NCBI RefSeq assembly: GCF_009208555.1
Contig: NZ_WFLI01000002.1
Location: 237,599 to 301,598, forward strand
Origin: Janthinobacterium violaceinigrum
GTDB lineage: Bacteria; Pseudomonadota; Gammaproteobacteria; Burkholderiales; Burkholderiaceae_D
Direction: 5' to 3'
DNA: 64,000 nucleotides
Below, one piece after another: positions 38,821-47,429 of this stretch (within the stretch, counting starts at the first letter, position 1; every line of letters begins with the position of its first letter). Both the position numbers and the translations under genes were made by a program. The notes beneath the pieces were generated by a model that worked only from the letters and a program-made list of their open reading frames with translations, was not told the DNA's origin and did no database searches.

Positions 38821-39666
38821 CTAGGCCCGCTGGAAGATGCGTTCAGCCTGGCTCAGCTCGTTGAAGCTGGCCGCATGGCGGCTGAAATGCAGGCTTTCCT
38901 TCATGCCCAGCCCCAGGAAGCCCCGGTTCACCAGCGCTTCGTGGAACAGGCCCAGGGTGCGATCCTGCAAGTCTTTATTGAAGTAAATCATGACATTACG
39001 GCAGGAAACCATGTGTACCTCCGAAAACACGCTGTCCGTCGCCAGGCTGTGGTCGGCAAAGACGAACTGGCGCCGCAAACGCCGGTCAAAGATGGCGCCC
39101 TTGTAGGCGGCCGTGTAATAGTCGGACAGCGAACGCTTGCCGCCCGCCAGCTGGTAATTTTCGCTGAACTGGGCGATGCGCTCGATCGGATAGATGCCCG
39201 CTTCGGCAGCGGCCAGCGCCTCGACGTTGATATCGGTCGCATAGATCATGCTGCGTTCAAGCAAACCTTCCTCTTCCAGCAAGATGGCCAGCGACCACAC
39301 CTCTTCCCCGCTGCTGCAGCCGGCCACCCAGATCTTGATGGAGGGATAGGTATGCAGGATGGGCACGACTTTTTCGCGCAAGGCGCGGAAATACGCGGGA
39401 TCGCGGAACATTTCGCTCACTTGCACGGTGAAAAATTGCAGCATCTGCGCAAACATGGCCGGCTCGTGCAAGATGCGGTCCTGCAACTGCGACAGGCTGG
39501 CGCAGCCGAAGCGTTCCATGGCCTGGCGCATGCGCCGGCGCAACGACGCCACCGAGTAATCGCGGAAATCGTGCTGATATCTCAGCAAGATTCCTTCAAG
39601 CAATAACTTCAATTCGATATCGAAAATATCATCATCTAGCAATTTGACATCCACCCTTCCATGCAT
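38821..39666 (-). CDS. CheR-type glutamate methyltransferase
   Basis: This 281-residue SAM-dependent methyltransferase has an N-terminal helical domain (about 1-85) and a C-terminal Rossmann domain with IWVAGCSSGEEVWSLAI, IYATDINVEALAAAEAG and VSCRNVMIYFNKDLQ. It would methylate glutamates of a chemoreceptor-like partner or act in a kinase-linked adaptation system. No receptor gene is near. The ATG is not preceded by a strong ribosome site, and the exact start is uncertain by a few codons. Confidence 0.92.
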   Translation of the reverse strand: MHGRVDVKLLDDDIFDIELKLLLEGILLRYQHDFRDYSVASLRRRMRQAMERFGCASLSQLQDRILHEPAMFAQMLQFFTVQVSEMFRDPAYFRALREKVVPILHTYPSIKIWVAGCSSGEEVWSLAILLEEEGLLERSMIYATDINVEALAAAEAGIYPIERIAQFSENYQLAGGKRSLSDYYTAAYKGAIFDRRLRRQFVFADHSLATDSVFSEVHMVSCRNVMIYFNKDLQDRTLGLFHEALVNRGFLGLGMKESLHFSRHAASFNELSQAERIFQRA

Positions 39667-39793
39667 GCTGCGTTCCCGGCCCCGCGCCGCTTCGCGCGCG
39701 CATGGGGCCAGCCGGAATGCTAGCAGATCGTCGTCGATTTTCCCTCAGGAAAAGCATCAGTTAGGTACGCTGGCGTACACTCGGCCATCTTTT

Positions 39794-40780
39794 TCACGCA
39801 TCCACGCCCTTCATGCCCTCCAGCGTGTAACGCGCACCCGCCGCCATGCCCAAGGGAAAGGCCGCGCTCATCGCCGCCAGTTCCGCCCCGTCCAGCCGCA
39901 CGGCCAGCGCACCGAGGTTGTCGTGCAGGTAGTCGATGCGCTTGGTGCCGGGAATGGGGATGATGTCGTCGCCCTGGGCCAGCAGCCAGGCCAGCGCCAG
40001 CTGGGCCGGCGTGCAGCCCTTGTCGCGCGCCATCTCCCGCACCCGCGCGACGATGGCCCCGTTGTGCGCCCGGTTTTCGGCCGCGAAGCGGGGATTGAAC
40101 CGGCGAAAGTCGCCCGTTTCCAGGCGCTCCTCGCCGGCGACGGCGCCGGTGAGAAAACCGCGTCCCAGGGGGCTGTAGGCAAAGAAACTGGCGCCCACGG
40201 CGCGGCAGGCGGCCAGCACGCCCTGCTCCGGCTCGCGCGTCCACAGCGAGTATTCGCTCTGCACGGCGGCCACGGGGCAGAGCGCCGCCGCGCGCAGCAA
40301 GGTGGCGGCGCTCACTTCGCACAGGCCCACGGCGCGAATTTTTCCTGCTTGCAGCAGCTGCGCCAGCGCGCCCATTGATTCCTCCAGCGGCGTCTCCAGG
40401 TTCAGCCGGTGCAGGTAGAACAGGTCGATGGCGTCCACGCCCAGGCGCGCCAGCGACGCTTCGCACGCCTGGCGGATGGTGGCGGGGGTATTGTCGACGC
40501 GGCGCGCATAGCTGCCCGCCTCGCGCGCCAGGCCGCACTTGGTGGCCACCAGCGCTTGCCCCCGCCGGCCTGGCAAAAAGCGTCCCAGCAATTGCTCGTT
40601 GTGGCCAAAGCCGTAGGCGTCGGCCGTGTCGAACAGGGTCACGCCCGCCGCCAGCGCCGCTTCCAGGGTGGCCAGCGATTGCGCCTCGTCGGTGGCGCCA
40701 TAGAATTCCGACATGCCCATGCAGCCCAGGCCCAGTGCCGAACTGGTCAAGCCGCTGTTGCCGATGCGTCGTTGTTGCAT
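39794..40780 (-). CDS. Aldo/keto reductase
   Basis: This 328-residue NADP(H)-dependent oxidoreductase has the full Asp/Tyr/Lys/His tetrad context: LFDTADAYGFGHNEQLLG, LVATKCG, DLFYLHR, plus QSEYSLWTREPE and IPIPGTKRIDYL at the cofactor end. It resembles the YajO/PLR-like aldo-keto reductases; the substrate is unknown. GGAG precedes the ATG at 40780; the frame extends further but runs into the divergent LysR gene, which is its likely regulator. Confidence 0.94.
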   Translation of the reverse strand: MQQRRIGNSGLTSSALGLGCMGMSEFYGATDEAQSLATLEAALAAGVTLFDTADAYGFGHNEQLLGRFLPGRRGQALVATKCGLAREAGSYARRVDNTPATIRQACEASLARLGVDAIDLFYLHRLNLETPLEESMGALAQLLQAGKIRAVGLCEVSAATLLRAAALCPVAAVQSEYSLWTREPEQGVLAACRAVGASFFAYSPLGRGFLTGAVAGEERLETGDFRRFNPRFAAENRAHNGAIVARVREMARDKGCTPAQLALAWLLAQGDDIIPIPGTKRIDYLHDNLGALAVRLDGAELAAMSAAFPLGMAAGARYTLEGMKGVDA

Positions 40781-40870
40781 GCTGTTCTCCTCAAGTGTCG
40801 ATATCGATGCCGCCAGTCTGCACGGCGCCCGGCGCCGGGGGAATGTGCGATTTCGTGATACCTTTCTGGT

Positions 40871-41761
40871 ATGAGAGCCCTCGATACCCATGCCTTGCAC
40901 CTGTTTTGCGCCGTCGCCCGCTGCCTGAACTTCCGCCAGGCGGCGGAGCAATTGCACATGACGCAGCCGCCCCTGTCGCGCGCCATCAGGCTGCTGGAAG
41001 ACCGGCTGGGCACGCGCTTGTTCGAGCGCGACACGCAGGGCGTGGCCTTGACGCAGGCGGGCCGCACCTTGCTGCCGCAGGCGCTGCACATCCTCGCTTT
41101 GCTGGATACGGCGCAAGCATCGCTGCAGCAGGACAGCGCGCCCGCGCGCCTGCGCCTGGGCCTGACCAGCTCGGTGGAAGCGGGCCTGTTCCGCCCCCTG
41201 CTCGATGCCCTGGGCAAGCAATTGGGCACGCTGCGCCTGGAATTGACGGCGGCGCCCTCGCCCCGCCTGGTCGCTGCCGTGCGCAAGGGCCAGCTGGACG
41301 CGGCCCTGCTGGCCCTGCCCAGCGCCACCTTCGAGCTGGCCGTGCAGCCGCTGGCGCGCCAGCCCATGATGCTGGCCCTGCCGGCCGGGCACCGCCTGGC
41401 GAAAAAGCGCAAGCTGGGCCTGTCCGATATTGCCCAGGAATCCGTCTACTGGTTCGAACGGGCGCGCCAGCCCGCCTTTTTCGACCATTGCCAGCACGTG
41501 TTTCGCCGCCATGGTTTTGCCCCCGTTTTCTTGCGCGAGGCGCCCGACCACCATGTGCTGCTCAGCGACGTGGCGGCCGGCAAGGGCATGGCCCTGCTGG
41601 CCGATTCCTTCCGCGCGCTGCGCCTCGCAGGCGTGGCATACCGGCAACTGGTGGAGGGAGAGGAACTGGCGGCCGGCATCGGCCTGGCCTGGCGGGAAGA
41701 GCACGGCCATGCGGCCCTGCCCCTGCTGCGCCGGCTGGCGGCAGAGATGCTGCAGGAATGA
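40871..41761 (+). CDS. LysR-family transcriptional regulator
   Basis: This 296-residue protein has an N-terminal winged HTH (LHLFCAVARCLNFRQAAEQL, MTQPPLSRAIRLLEDRLGTR, LFERDTQGVALTQAGRTLL) and a substrate-binding domain (about 90-290). It starts 90 bp from the divergent aldo/keto reductase, the usual target arrangement for LysR proteins. The inducer is unknown. Confidence 0.94.
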   Translation: MRALDTHALHLFCAVARCLNFRQAAEQLHMTQPPLSRAIRLLEDRLGTRLFERDTQGVALTQAGRTLLPQALHILALLDTAQASLQQDSAPARLRLGLTSSVEAGLFRPLLDALGKQLGTLRLELTAAPSPRLVAAVRKGQLDAALLALPSATFELAVQPLARQPMMLALPAGHRLAKKRKLGLSDIAQESVYWFERARQPAFFDHCQHVFRRHGFAPVFLREAPDHHVLLSDVAAGKGMALLADSFRALRLAGVAYRQLVEGEELAAGIGLAWREEHGHAALPLLRRLAAEMLQE

Positions 41762-41838
41762 AGCAAGGGGACGGCGCACGCGGACGGGCCAGACGCGCTA
41801 CCATAGCGCCTTCCCCAATTTCAGCCACCACCACGACC

Positions 41839-42348
41839 ATGACGTTTACCATCAGCGACGCCGCCTACGGCACCGATACCCCCGCCGCCAAGCAAGCCAT
41901 GTATACGGACCTGCGCTCGCAACTGCAGGGCTTGCTGGCGGGCGAAAGCGATTTCATCGCCAATACGGCCAACTTCAGCTCGCTGGTCTTCAACACCATG
42001 CCTGGCCTCAACTGGGCCGGCTTTTATTTCCTCAAGGGTGAGGAACTGGTGCTGGGACCGTTCCAGGGCAAGCCCGCCTGCATCCGCATCAAGAAGGGCC
42101 GCGGCGTGTGCGGCACCACCGTGGTCGAAGGCAAGTCCATCGTCGTGCAGGATGTGCACGCGTTTCCTGGCCACATCGCCTGCGACGTCAATTCCCGCTC
42201 GGAACTGGTGGTGCCCGTGTTTGCGCACGGCCAGATCATCGGCGTGTTCGACCTCGACAGCCCCTTGACGGGCCGTTTCGACGATGTCGACGCGCAAGGC
42301 GTCGAATCGCTGGTGCGCGTGCTGGAAGCAACTATCGTTGCCGAATAA
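41839..42348 (+). CDS. msrC: Free methionine-(R)-sulfoxide reductase (GAF domain)
   Basis: This 169-residue GAF-fold enzyme reduces free Met-R-sulfoxide. The three family cysteines are present: Cys81 (PACIRIKKGRGV), Cys91 (VCGTTVVEG) and Cys115 (HIACDVNSRSELVVPVF), with spacing like E. coli fRMsr. LNWAGFYFL and FDLDSPLTGRFDDVD complete the fold. Its stop directly abuts the convergent methyltransferase stop. Confidence 0.94.
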   Translation: MTFTISDAAYGTDTPAAKQAMYTDLRSQLQGLLAGESDFIANTANFSSLVFNTMPGLNWAGFYFLKGEELVLGPFQGKPACIRIKKGRGVCGTTVVEGKSIVVQDVHAFPGHIACDVNSRSELVVPVFAHGQIIGVFDLDSPLTGRFDDVDAQGVESLVRVLEATIVAE

Positions 42349-42945
42349 TCAGTTGCCGGATTTGACGGCGATGAATTCGCCCTTGCCCACCGTCGCCAGG
42401 CACGTCGTGTAGCGGCTGTCGGCGCGGATGGCGTCGAGGAAGTCCGCCATGTCCGCGTAGTGCGAGCTGGCGTTGTCAACCACCAGCACGCCACCGGCGG
42501 CCAGCACGCGGTCCAGCTGCGGCCACCACTGCGCGTATTGCTGGCGCGCGGAATCGAGAAAGATGAAATCGTAGGCGCCATCGGCCGCGTCGCGCAGCAC
42601 GTCGCCCGCGTCCGCCAGCAGCTGCCCGATCACGCCTTGCAATTGCGCGCGCGCAAAATTGGCATGCGCCATGTCGAACTTGTCCTGCGCCTTTTCCACC
42701 GTCACCACGCTGCCGCCGAGCGAGCGCGCCGCGCGCGCCAGCCACAGGGTCGAGTAGCCGTTCGAGGTGCCGATTTCCAGCAGCCGGCGCGCGCCGTGCG
42801 CGTGCACGAGCACGGCCAGCAATTCGCCCGTATCGCGCGTGATGTTGAGCATGCGGCTGGCACGCTCCGTGTGCGCCGCATCGTTGCTGCTACCGAATGC
42901 TTCGAGTTCGCTTAATAGGGTATCAAGGGTATCGATGCCGTGCAT
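42349..42945 (-). CDS. Class I O-methyltransferase family protein
   Basis: This 198-residue SAM-dependent methyltransferase of the caffeoyl-CoA/catechol O-methyltransferase type shows LLEIGTSNGYSTLWLARAA (SAM site), VVTVEKAQDKFDMAHANF, YDFIFLDSARQQYAQWWPQL and GVLVVDNASSHY (metal region). The substrate is unknown. AAGGAGG lies 4 bases before the ATG. Confidence 0.88.
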   Translation of the reverse strand: MHGIDTLDTLLSELEAFGSSNDAAHTERASRMLNITRDTGELLAVLVHAHGARRLLEIGTSNGYSTLWLARAARSLGGSVVTVEKAQDKFDMAHANFARAQLQGVIGQLLADAGDVLRDAADGAYDFIFLDSARQQYAQWWPQLDRVLAAGGVLVVDNASSHYADMADFLDAIRADSRYTTCLATVGKGEFIAVKSGN

Positions 42946-42983
42946 GCTGCCTCCTTGTTCAAAGCATCAGCATAGCAAAAAAA

Positions 42984-43874
42984 CTAGGCCGTGGCACGGC
43001 GCAGGGGGCGCTTCAGATATTGCACCATCACCACGCCCAGCAGGGTCACGCCGCCGCCGATCACATCATAGCTGTGCAAGGTTTCACCGAGGAACAGCAT
43101 GGCGATGAGGACGGTAAACACGGGCAGCAAGTTCATCAGAGTCGTGGCGCGGCTGGGTCCCAGCTTGGCCAGCCCATGCATCCACAAGAACGGCGCGATG
43201 ACGGAGGCGGGGATGCCCGCAAACAGCACCAGCGGCAAGCCGGCGCCCGTGACGGGCGGCGCGGACTGGCTCAGGTAATACACGAACAGCACGGGCACGG
43301 CGCACCACACCTGGATCAGCAGCGAGTGCCAGTTATTCAGGGGAATCTTCCAGCGCTTGAGCAGCACGCCGTAGCCCGCATACGACAGGCAGGCCAGCAG
43401 CATCAGGCCATCGCCCACGGCCGCGCCATGGGCGATCAGCGCGGCCGGGTTGCCATGGCTGAGCAAGTAGCCGAGTCCCAGCAGCGACACCAGACCGCCA
43501 AACACGCCGCCCACGGTAGGCGCCTCACCCAGCAGCAGCACGGACAGGCCCACGGCCAGCAGCGGCATCAACGATGCCAGGATGCCCATGTTGGTGGCCG
43601 TCGTCGTCTGCGCGGCGATGTACGCGAGACACTGGTACATGACCATGCCCAACATGCCCAGCACAAACAATTTTCCCAGATACGGTTTCACCACGTCCCG
43701 CTGTTTCCACACGGGACGGGCAAATACCAGGGCCAGCAGCACGCCGGCCAGCAGCCAGCGGTAGAACGAGATGGCGGCCGGATCGATCACGCCCACGGCC
43801 ATCTTGCTGACGATGGTATTGATGGCCCAGATCAGGACGGCGATCACGGGAAACAGATAATGCCTGGTGTGCAT
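42984..43874 (-). CDS. DMT/EamA family exporter
   Basis: This 296-residue membrane protein has about ten helices in two EamA repeats (first: LIWAINTIVSKMAVGVIDPA; second: LACLSYAGYGVLLKRW). Members export amino acids, metabolites or drugs. GGAG lies 6 bases before the ATG at 43874, so it is preferred to the ATG at 43886. A divergent AraC-type regulator 94 bp away probably controls it. Confidence 0.9.
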   Translation of the reverse strand: MHTRHYLFPVIAVLIWAINTIVSKMAVGVIDPAAISFYRWLLAGVLLALVFARPVWKQRDVVKPYLGKLFVLGMLGMVMYQCLAYIAAQTTTATNMGILASLMPLLAVGLSVLLLGEAPTVGGVFGGLVSLLGLGYLLSHGNPAALIAHGAAVGDGLMLLACLSYAGYGVLLKRWKIPLNNWHSLLIQVWCAVPVLFVYYLSQSAPPVTGAGLPLVLFAGIPASVIAPFLWMHGLAKLGPSRATTLMNLLPVFTVLIAMLFLGETLHSYDVIGGGVTLLGVVMVQYLKRPLRRATA

Positions 43875-43912
43875 GCGGTACTCCATTATTCAGTGAGCGC
43901 CATTTTCGCACG

Positions 43913-43944
43913 GTCCGATTCCATGGATATAATGCATATCGGAC
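43913..43944. promoter_or_regulatory. Inverted repeat in the EamA / AraC divergent promoter
   Basis: GTCCGAT (43913-43919) and ATCGGAC (43938-43944) form a perfect inverted repeat with an 18-bp spacer that contains the AT-rich TATAAT-like core (GGATATAATGC). It sits between the divergent exporter and AraC genes, so it is a candidate operator for either. Confidence 0.6.
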
Positions 43945-43968
43945 AAACGATGCAAAGAACAGGACAAT

Positions 43969-44748
43969 ATGGCCAGCAACCAGCATTTCCCCGCCGTTTC
44001 CGACACCCTGCCCTATCCCGTGTACTTTCGCCTCGACGACTATCACGCGCACCAGCAGTTCGATTACCAGAGCCATCCGTGGGGCCAGCTCACGTATTGC
44101 TCCACGGGCGTGATGGAAATCATGGTGGCGGGCCAGCGCTACCTGTCGCCGCCCCAGTACGCCGTGTGGATACCGCCCGAGACCTTGCATGACGGCTATA
44201 TCCGCCAGGACGTGACCTTTCACTCGGCCTACATCGACGCCAGCCTGTGCGCGCAGTTGCCGGCCCGGCCCTGCGCGCTGGTCCTGAGTCCCCTGCTCAA
44301 AGCCATACTCGGCGACTTTGCCGGACGGGGCGTCACCACGCCCGCCACCGAAGCCGACCGGCGCCTGGCGCAGGTGCTGGTCGACCAGCTGCAGCTGGCG
44401 CCCTGCAGCCGCAACTACCTGCCCGGCAGCGACGAACCCGTCATCGCGGCGCTGCTGGCCGCCCTGCAGGCGGACCCCGGCAGTAACCGCTCACTGGCCG
44501 AGTGGGCCGCGCAATTGCACGTAACGGAACGCACCCTGGCCCGGCGCTGCCAGCGCGAGCTGGGCATGCCGTTTGGCGAATGGCGCCAGCGCCAGCGTTT
44601 CCTGGCCGCCCTGCCCCTGCTGGAACGGGGAGACACCGTGCAGGCGATTGCGCTGGAACTGGGCTACAGCACGGCCTCCGCCTTCATCGCCATGTTCCGC
44701 CGCCAGAGCGGCGGCACGCCGGACCAGTTCCGCCGCGGCCTGCGCTGA
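43969..44748 (+). CDS. AraC-family transcriptional regulator (cupin type)
   Basis: This 259-residue protein has a cupin-like ligand domain (about 20-110: HQQFDYQSHPWGQLTYCS, AVWIPPETLHDGY) and a C-terminal double HTH (about 168-255: LAEWAAQLHVTERTLARRCQ, ALELGYSTASAFIAMFRR). GGAC lies just before the ATG. It is divergent from the EamA exporter, its probable target. Confidence 0.92.
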   Translation: MASNQHFPAVSDTLPYPVYFRLDDYHAHQQFDYQSHPWGQLTYCSTGVMEIMVAGQRYLSPPQYAVWIPPETLHDGYIRQDVTFHSAYIDASLCAQLPARPCALVLSPLLKAILGDFAGRGVTTPATEADRRLAQVLVDQLQLAPCSRNYLPGSDEPVIAALLAALQADPGSNRSLAEWAAQLHVTERTLARRCQRELGMPFGEWRQRQRFLAALPLLERGDTVQAIALELGYSTASAFIAMFRRQSGGTPDQFRRGLR

Positions 44749-44822
44749 AAAAGGGGCCGGGGGGTAGCCGCCTTGTCATATGGGGATGCTAAAATTCAAA
44801 CATCTTTCCAGAGAGCAAAAGG

Positions 44823-47291
44823 ATGCGCATGAATGCCAGCACTGAAACGGCCCGTGAAACCCCAGGCAGCGAGGATGCGCCTCCGGTAGCAGAGACGGCC
44901 GTGACGGCGCCAGCACCCATTCGCCTGGACAAGGAAGAGATCCCCACCGTACTGGGCAAGCTGCGCACCCTGGTGCAGGACAAGACGCGTTTCGAGCCGC
45001 ACGACATCACGCCGATGGGCGAGGAAGACGTGCTGCAGGATTTTTCGCTGCAAGCCAATTACGCGCTGGAAGCGCGCTTCGAACAGCGCGTCATCAACGG
45101 CTACTTCGCGCCAGCGGGCAATGACTGCCGCTGCGGTTCCCATGAAGTGGGAGCGCTCGCTCACGCGCAGGAAAAGGAGCGGCTGCGCCGCGCGGCGGGC
45201 AAGCTCGACAATGCCTTGCGCCAACCGGGCCAGGCCTACAACGGCGTCGAGGCGGGCGTCTACCTGCCGCACGCCGTCAAGTACTGGCACCTGGACACCT
45301 GCGGCACCTGCCATGGGAAGGGCCGCATCGGCTGCCATACCTGCCACGGCGCGACGACGGAGACGTGCTGGAGCTGCCACGGCGGGCGCACCGTCAGCTG
45401 CAACGCCTACGGCTGCTACGGCAGCGGCAAGGTGTCGTGCTCGTATTGCAGCGGCAGCGGCACGGTGGCCGAGCAAGTCACCGACTACGTGACGGTGCAA
45501 GTGCCCACTACCACCTACAGCAACGGCAGCTCGCACACCAGCTACCACAGCGAAACGCGCACGCAGTACCGCACCGAATACCGCTCCTGCTACCATTGCA
45601 GCTACGGCAAGGTCAGCTGCACCACCTGCCACGGTTCCGGCAACGTCAATTGCGGCACGTGCCGCGCCAGCGGCCAGGTCACGTGCCGCACCTGCAGCGG
45701 TGCGGGCGACTTGCGCTGCAACCCCTGCGACGGTTCCGGCAAGGTGGGCAAGGCGGCGTGGGTCGACGTGCACGTGGCGCCCGGCTACAGCGTCAGCCTG
45801 CCCAAGCAGGCGCCCGACGACACGCGCCGCATCCGCGACAAGGAGAGCGTGCACTCACTGGCCGCCATCGCCAGCAGCCTGGCCCTGGCGAAAGTGAGCA
45901 TTTACAATGAAGACGAGCCGCAGGAAGTCGACGTCCTGTATGCGGCCAGGCTGCGCATCGTGCGCCTGGACGCCGCGTGCAACGCAGAAAAACATCACCT
46001 GGTGGCGTATGGCACGGACTTGCGCTGGCTGACCCTGGACGACATCGTGGAAAAACTGCTGCGCGGCGACCTCAAGGCGCTCAGCGACGCGCTGGCCGGC
46101 AGCGCCGACGACGGCCTGTTCTCGGCCCACGTGCAAGGCTTGCTCACGCCGCTGCGCGACGTGGCCGCGTCGGAACTGAATGCGGACGTGATCGAGTCCG
46201 TCCTCAGCGGCGAAGCGGACCACGCGCACGTCGATGTCGTCTCCGCCGACTATGCCAACAATGTGCGCACCTGCGTGCTGGGCGCGCTGCGCCAGGTCTA
46301 CACGCGGCTGGCCAAGCAATTCTGGTGGAAGAGCGCGCTGGCCGCCCTGGCCGCCGCCATCGCCACCTGGTTTTTTGCCGGACGCGGAGCCGCCGCCGTG
46401 GCCGGCCTGCTCGTCACGGGCGCCGGCTACTGGCTGTTCAACCGCAAGGTGAAGGCCGTGCTCAGCGAAGCGCTGGGCGGCGAGCGGCAGGCGCTGCGCG
46501 CCATGCAGATCGCCGGCAAGGGCCGCCGCAACCAGCTGGCGCAAGTGCTGATCCTCGCCCCCGCCAGCCTGGCCGTGCTGGCCGCCAGCTATGGCTTGCC
46601 CGCGCGCGTGCGCCCGGTTTCCGCGCCGCCGCAGGCGGCCATGGCGTCAGCGCCCGTGGCGCCCCATGCGCCGGCCGCCGTGCCGCCGGATGCCAGCACG
46701 CCGAAAGCCGTCAAGCTGTATGAAAATGGCGACAAGGTGCAGGCGCTGGCCATGCTGGAAAGCCTGGTCGGCAAGGGCGACGCCAGCGCGTATGGCCTGT
46801 ATGGCTGGATGCTGCTGATGGGCGAAGGCCAGAACGGCCCCGCCACGGCGCCCACGGCGCAGCAGCGGCAGGCGCGCCAGGTGGCCGCCAAGCCCCTGGT
46901 CAACAAGGGCCTCGTGAAGGGCGACAGCTACGCGCTGGCGGCGAAGGGCGTGATGCTGGCCGAAGGCTGGCAAGAGCCGCGCAACATGGCGCGCGGCCTG
47001 GACCTGCTGAAACAGGCCGCGAACAAGGGCAATGCGCAAGCCATGCACTTATTGGGCCTGTACAACGTGCGCGGCTACCAGATGCCCGTCAACCACAAGG
47101 AAGCGCGCAAATGGTTCACCCTGGCCGCCGACAAGGGCAGCGCGGGCGACATCTACAACCTCGGACTGATGGACTGGGAAGGCGCGGGCTTGAAGCGCCC
47201 GGACCGCGCCAGCGCCATGCAGCGCTGGAAGATCGCCGCCGCCATGGGCGAGGAGCGCGCGATCAAGGCCGTCGCGCAGGGACAGCCTTAA
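44823..47291 (+). CDS. Multi-zinc-finger membrane protein with Sel1 repeats
   Basis: This 822-residue protein is of unknown function. Residues 160-209 and 256-302 hold two blocks of five Cys-pair motifs (160/163, 171/174, 182/185, 193/198, 206/209; 256/259, 266/269, 277/280, 288/291, 299/302), mostly of the DnaJ type C-x-x-C-x-G-x-G. They are separated by a Thr/Ser/Tyr-rich insert (about 214-254). A further CRC occurs at 102-104. Three hydrophobic helices follow (about 503-520, 522-540, 573-590), then an Ala/Pro linker and Sel1/TPR-like repeats (about 627-815). With no signal peptide, the zinc region should be cytoplasmic and the Sel1 part beyond the membrane (inference). An ATG at 44829 is an alternative start. 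Confidence 0.85.
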   Translation: MRMNASTETARETPGSEDAPPVAETAVTAPAPIRLDKEEIPTVLGKLRTLVQDKTRFEPHDITPMGEEDVLQDFSLQANYALEARFEQRVINGYFAPAGNDCRCGSHEVGALAHAQEKERLRRAAGKLDNALRQPGQAYNGVEAGVYLPHAVKYWHLDTCGTCHGKGRIGCHTCHGATTETCWSCHGGRTVSCNAYGCYGSGKVSCSYCSGSGTVAEQVTDYVTVQVPTTTYSNGSSHTSYHSETRTQYRTEYRSCYHCSYGKVSCTTCHGSGNVNCGTCRASGQVTCRTCSGAGDLRCNPCDGSGKVGKAAWVDVHVAPGYSVSLPKQAPDDTRRIRDKESVHSLAAIASSLALAKVSIYNEDEPQEVDVLYAARLRIVRLDAACNAEKHHLVAYGTDLRWLTLDDIVEKLLRGDLKALSDALAGSADDGLFSAHVQGLLTPLRDVAASELNADVIESVLSGEADHAHVDVVSADYANNVRTCVLGALRQVYTRLAKQFWWKSALAALAAAIATWFFAGRGAAAVAGLLVTGAGYWLFNRKVKAVLSEALGGERQALRAMQIAGKGRRNQLAQVLILAPASLAVLAASYGLPARVRPVSAPPQAAMASAPVAPHAPAAVPPDASTPKAVKLYENGDKVQALAMLESLVGKGDASAYGLYGWMLLMGEGQNGPATAPTAQQRQARQVAAKPLVNKGLVKGDSYALAAKGVMLAEGWQEPRNMARGLDLLKQAANKGNAQAMHLLGLYNVRGYQMPVNHKEARKWFTLAADKGSAGDIYNLGLMDWEGAGLKRPDRASAMQRWKIAAAMGEERAIKAVAQGQP

Positions 47292-47312
47292 GGAGCACCT
47301 GAGAAAAAGCCC

Positions 47313-47376
47313 ACGGCGTTGTTACGTTGCCTGGCCGTACGTTCGTACTGCCTGCGGCAACGCGCCTAGCCCTGAG
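47313..47376 (-). repeat. Structured intergenic repeat, family A, copy 2
   Basis: Read on the minus strand it has TCAGGGCTAGGC, the outer stem GTTGCC/GGCAAC, the core GTACGAACGTAC and AACGCCG, matching copy 1 (968-1028) in flanks and core. The outer stem sequence differs but pairs in both copies (on plus: GTTGCC 47326-47331, GGCAAC 47356-47361; GTAC 47337-47340 and 47345-47348). A small CCTGA/TCAGG hairpin follows. Confidence 0.7.
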
Positions 47377-47429
47377 CATTTTTCAGGCGCTCCAGCAGAG
47401 CGGCGGCAAAAGTCGCCGCTTTTTGATGT

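Noticed and set aside
40781..41779. Long upstream extension of the aldo/keto reductase frame
   Set aside because: It runs antisense through the whole LysR gene and lacks similarity to reductases.
45301..45735. CxxCH motifs that could mean a multihaem cytochrome c
   Set aside because: Only four of ten Cys pairs are followed by His, most fit C-x-x-C-x-G-x-G, and there is no signal peptide to take the domain to the periplasm, where haem c is attached.
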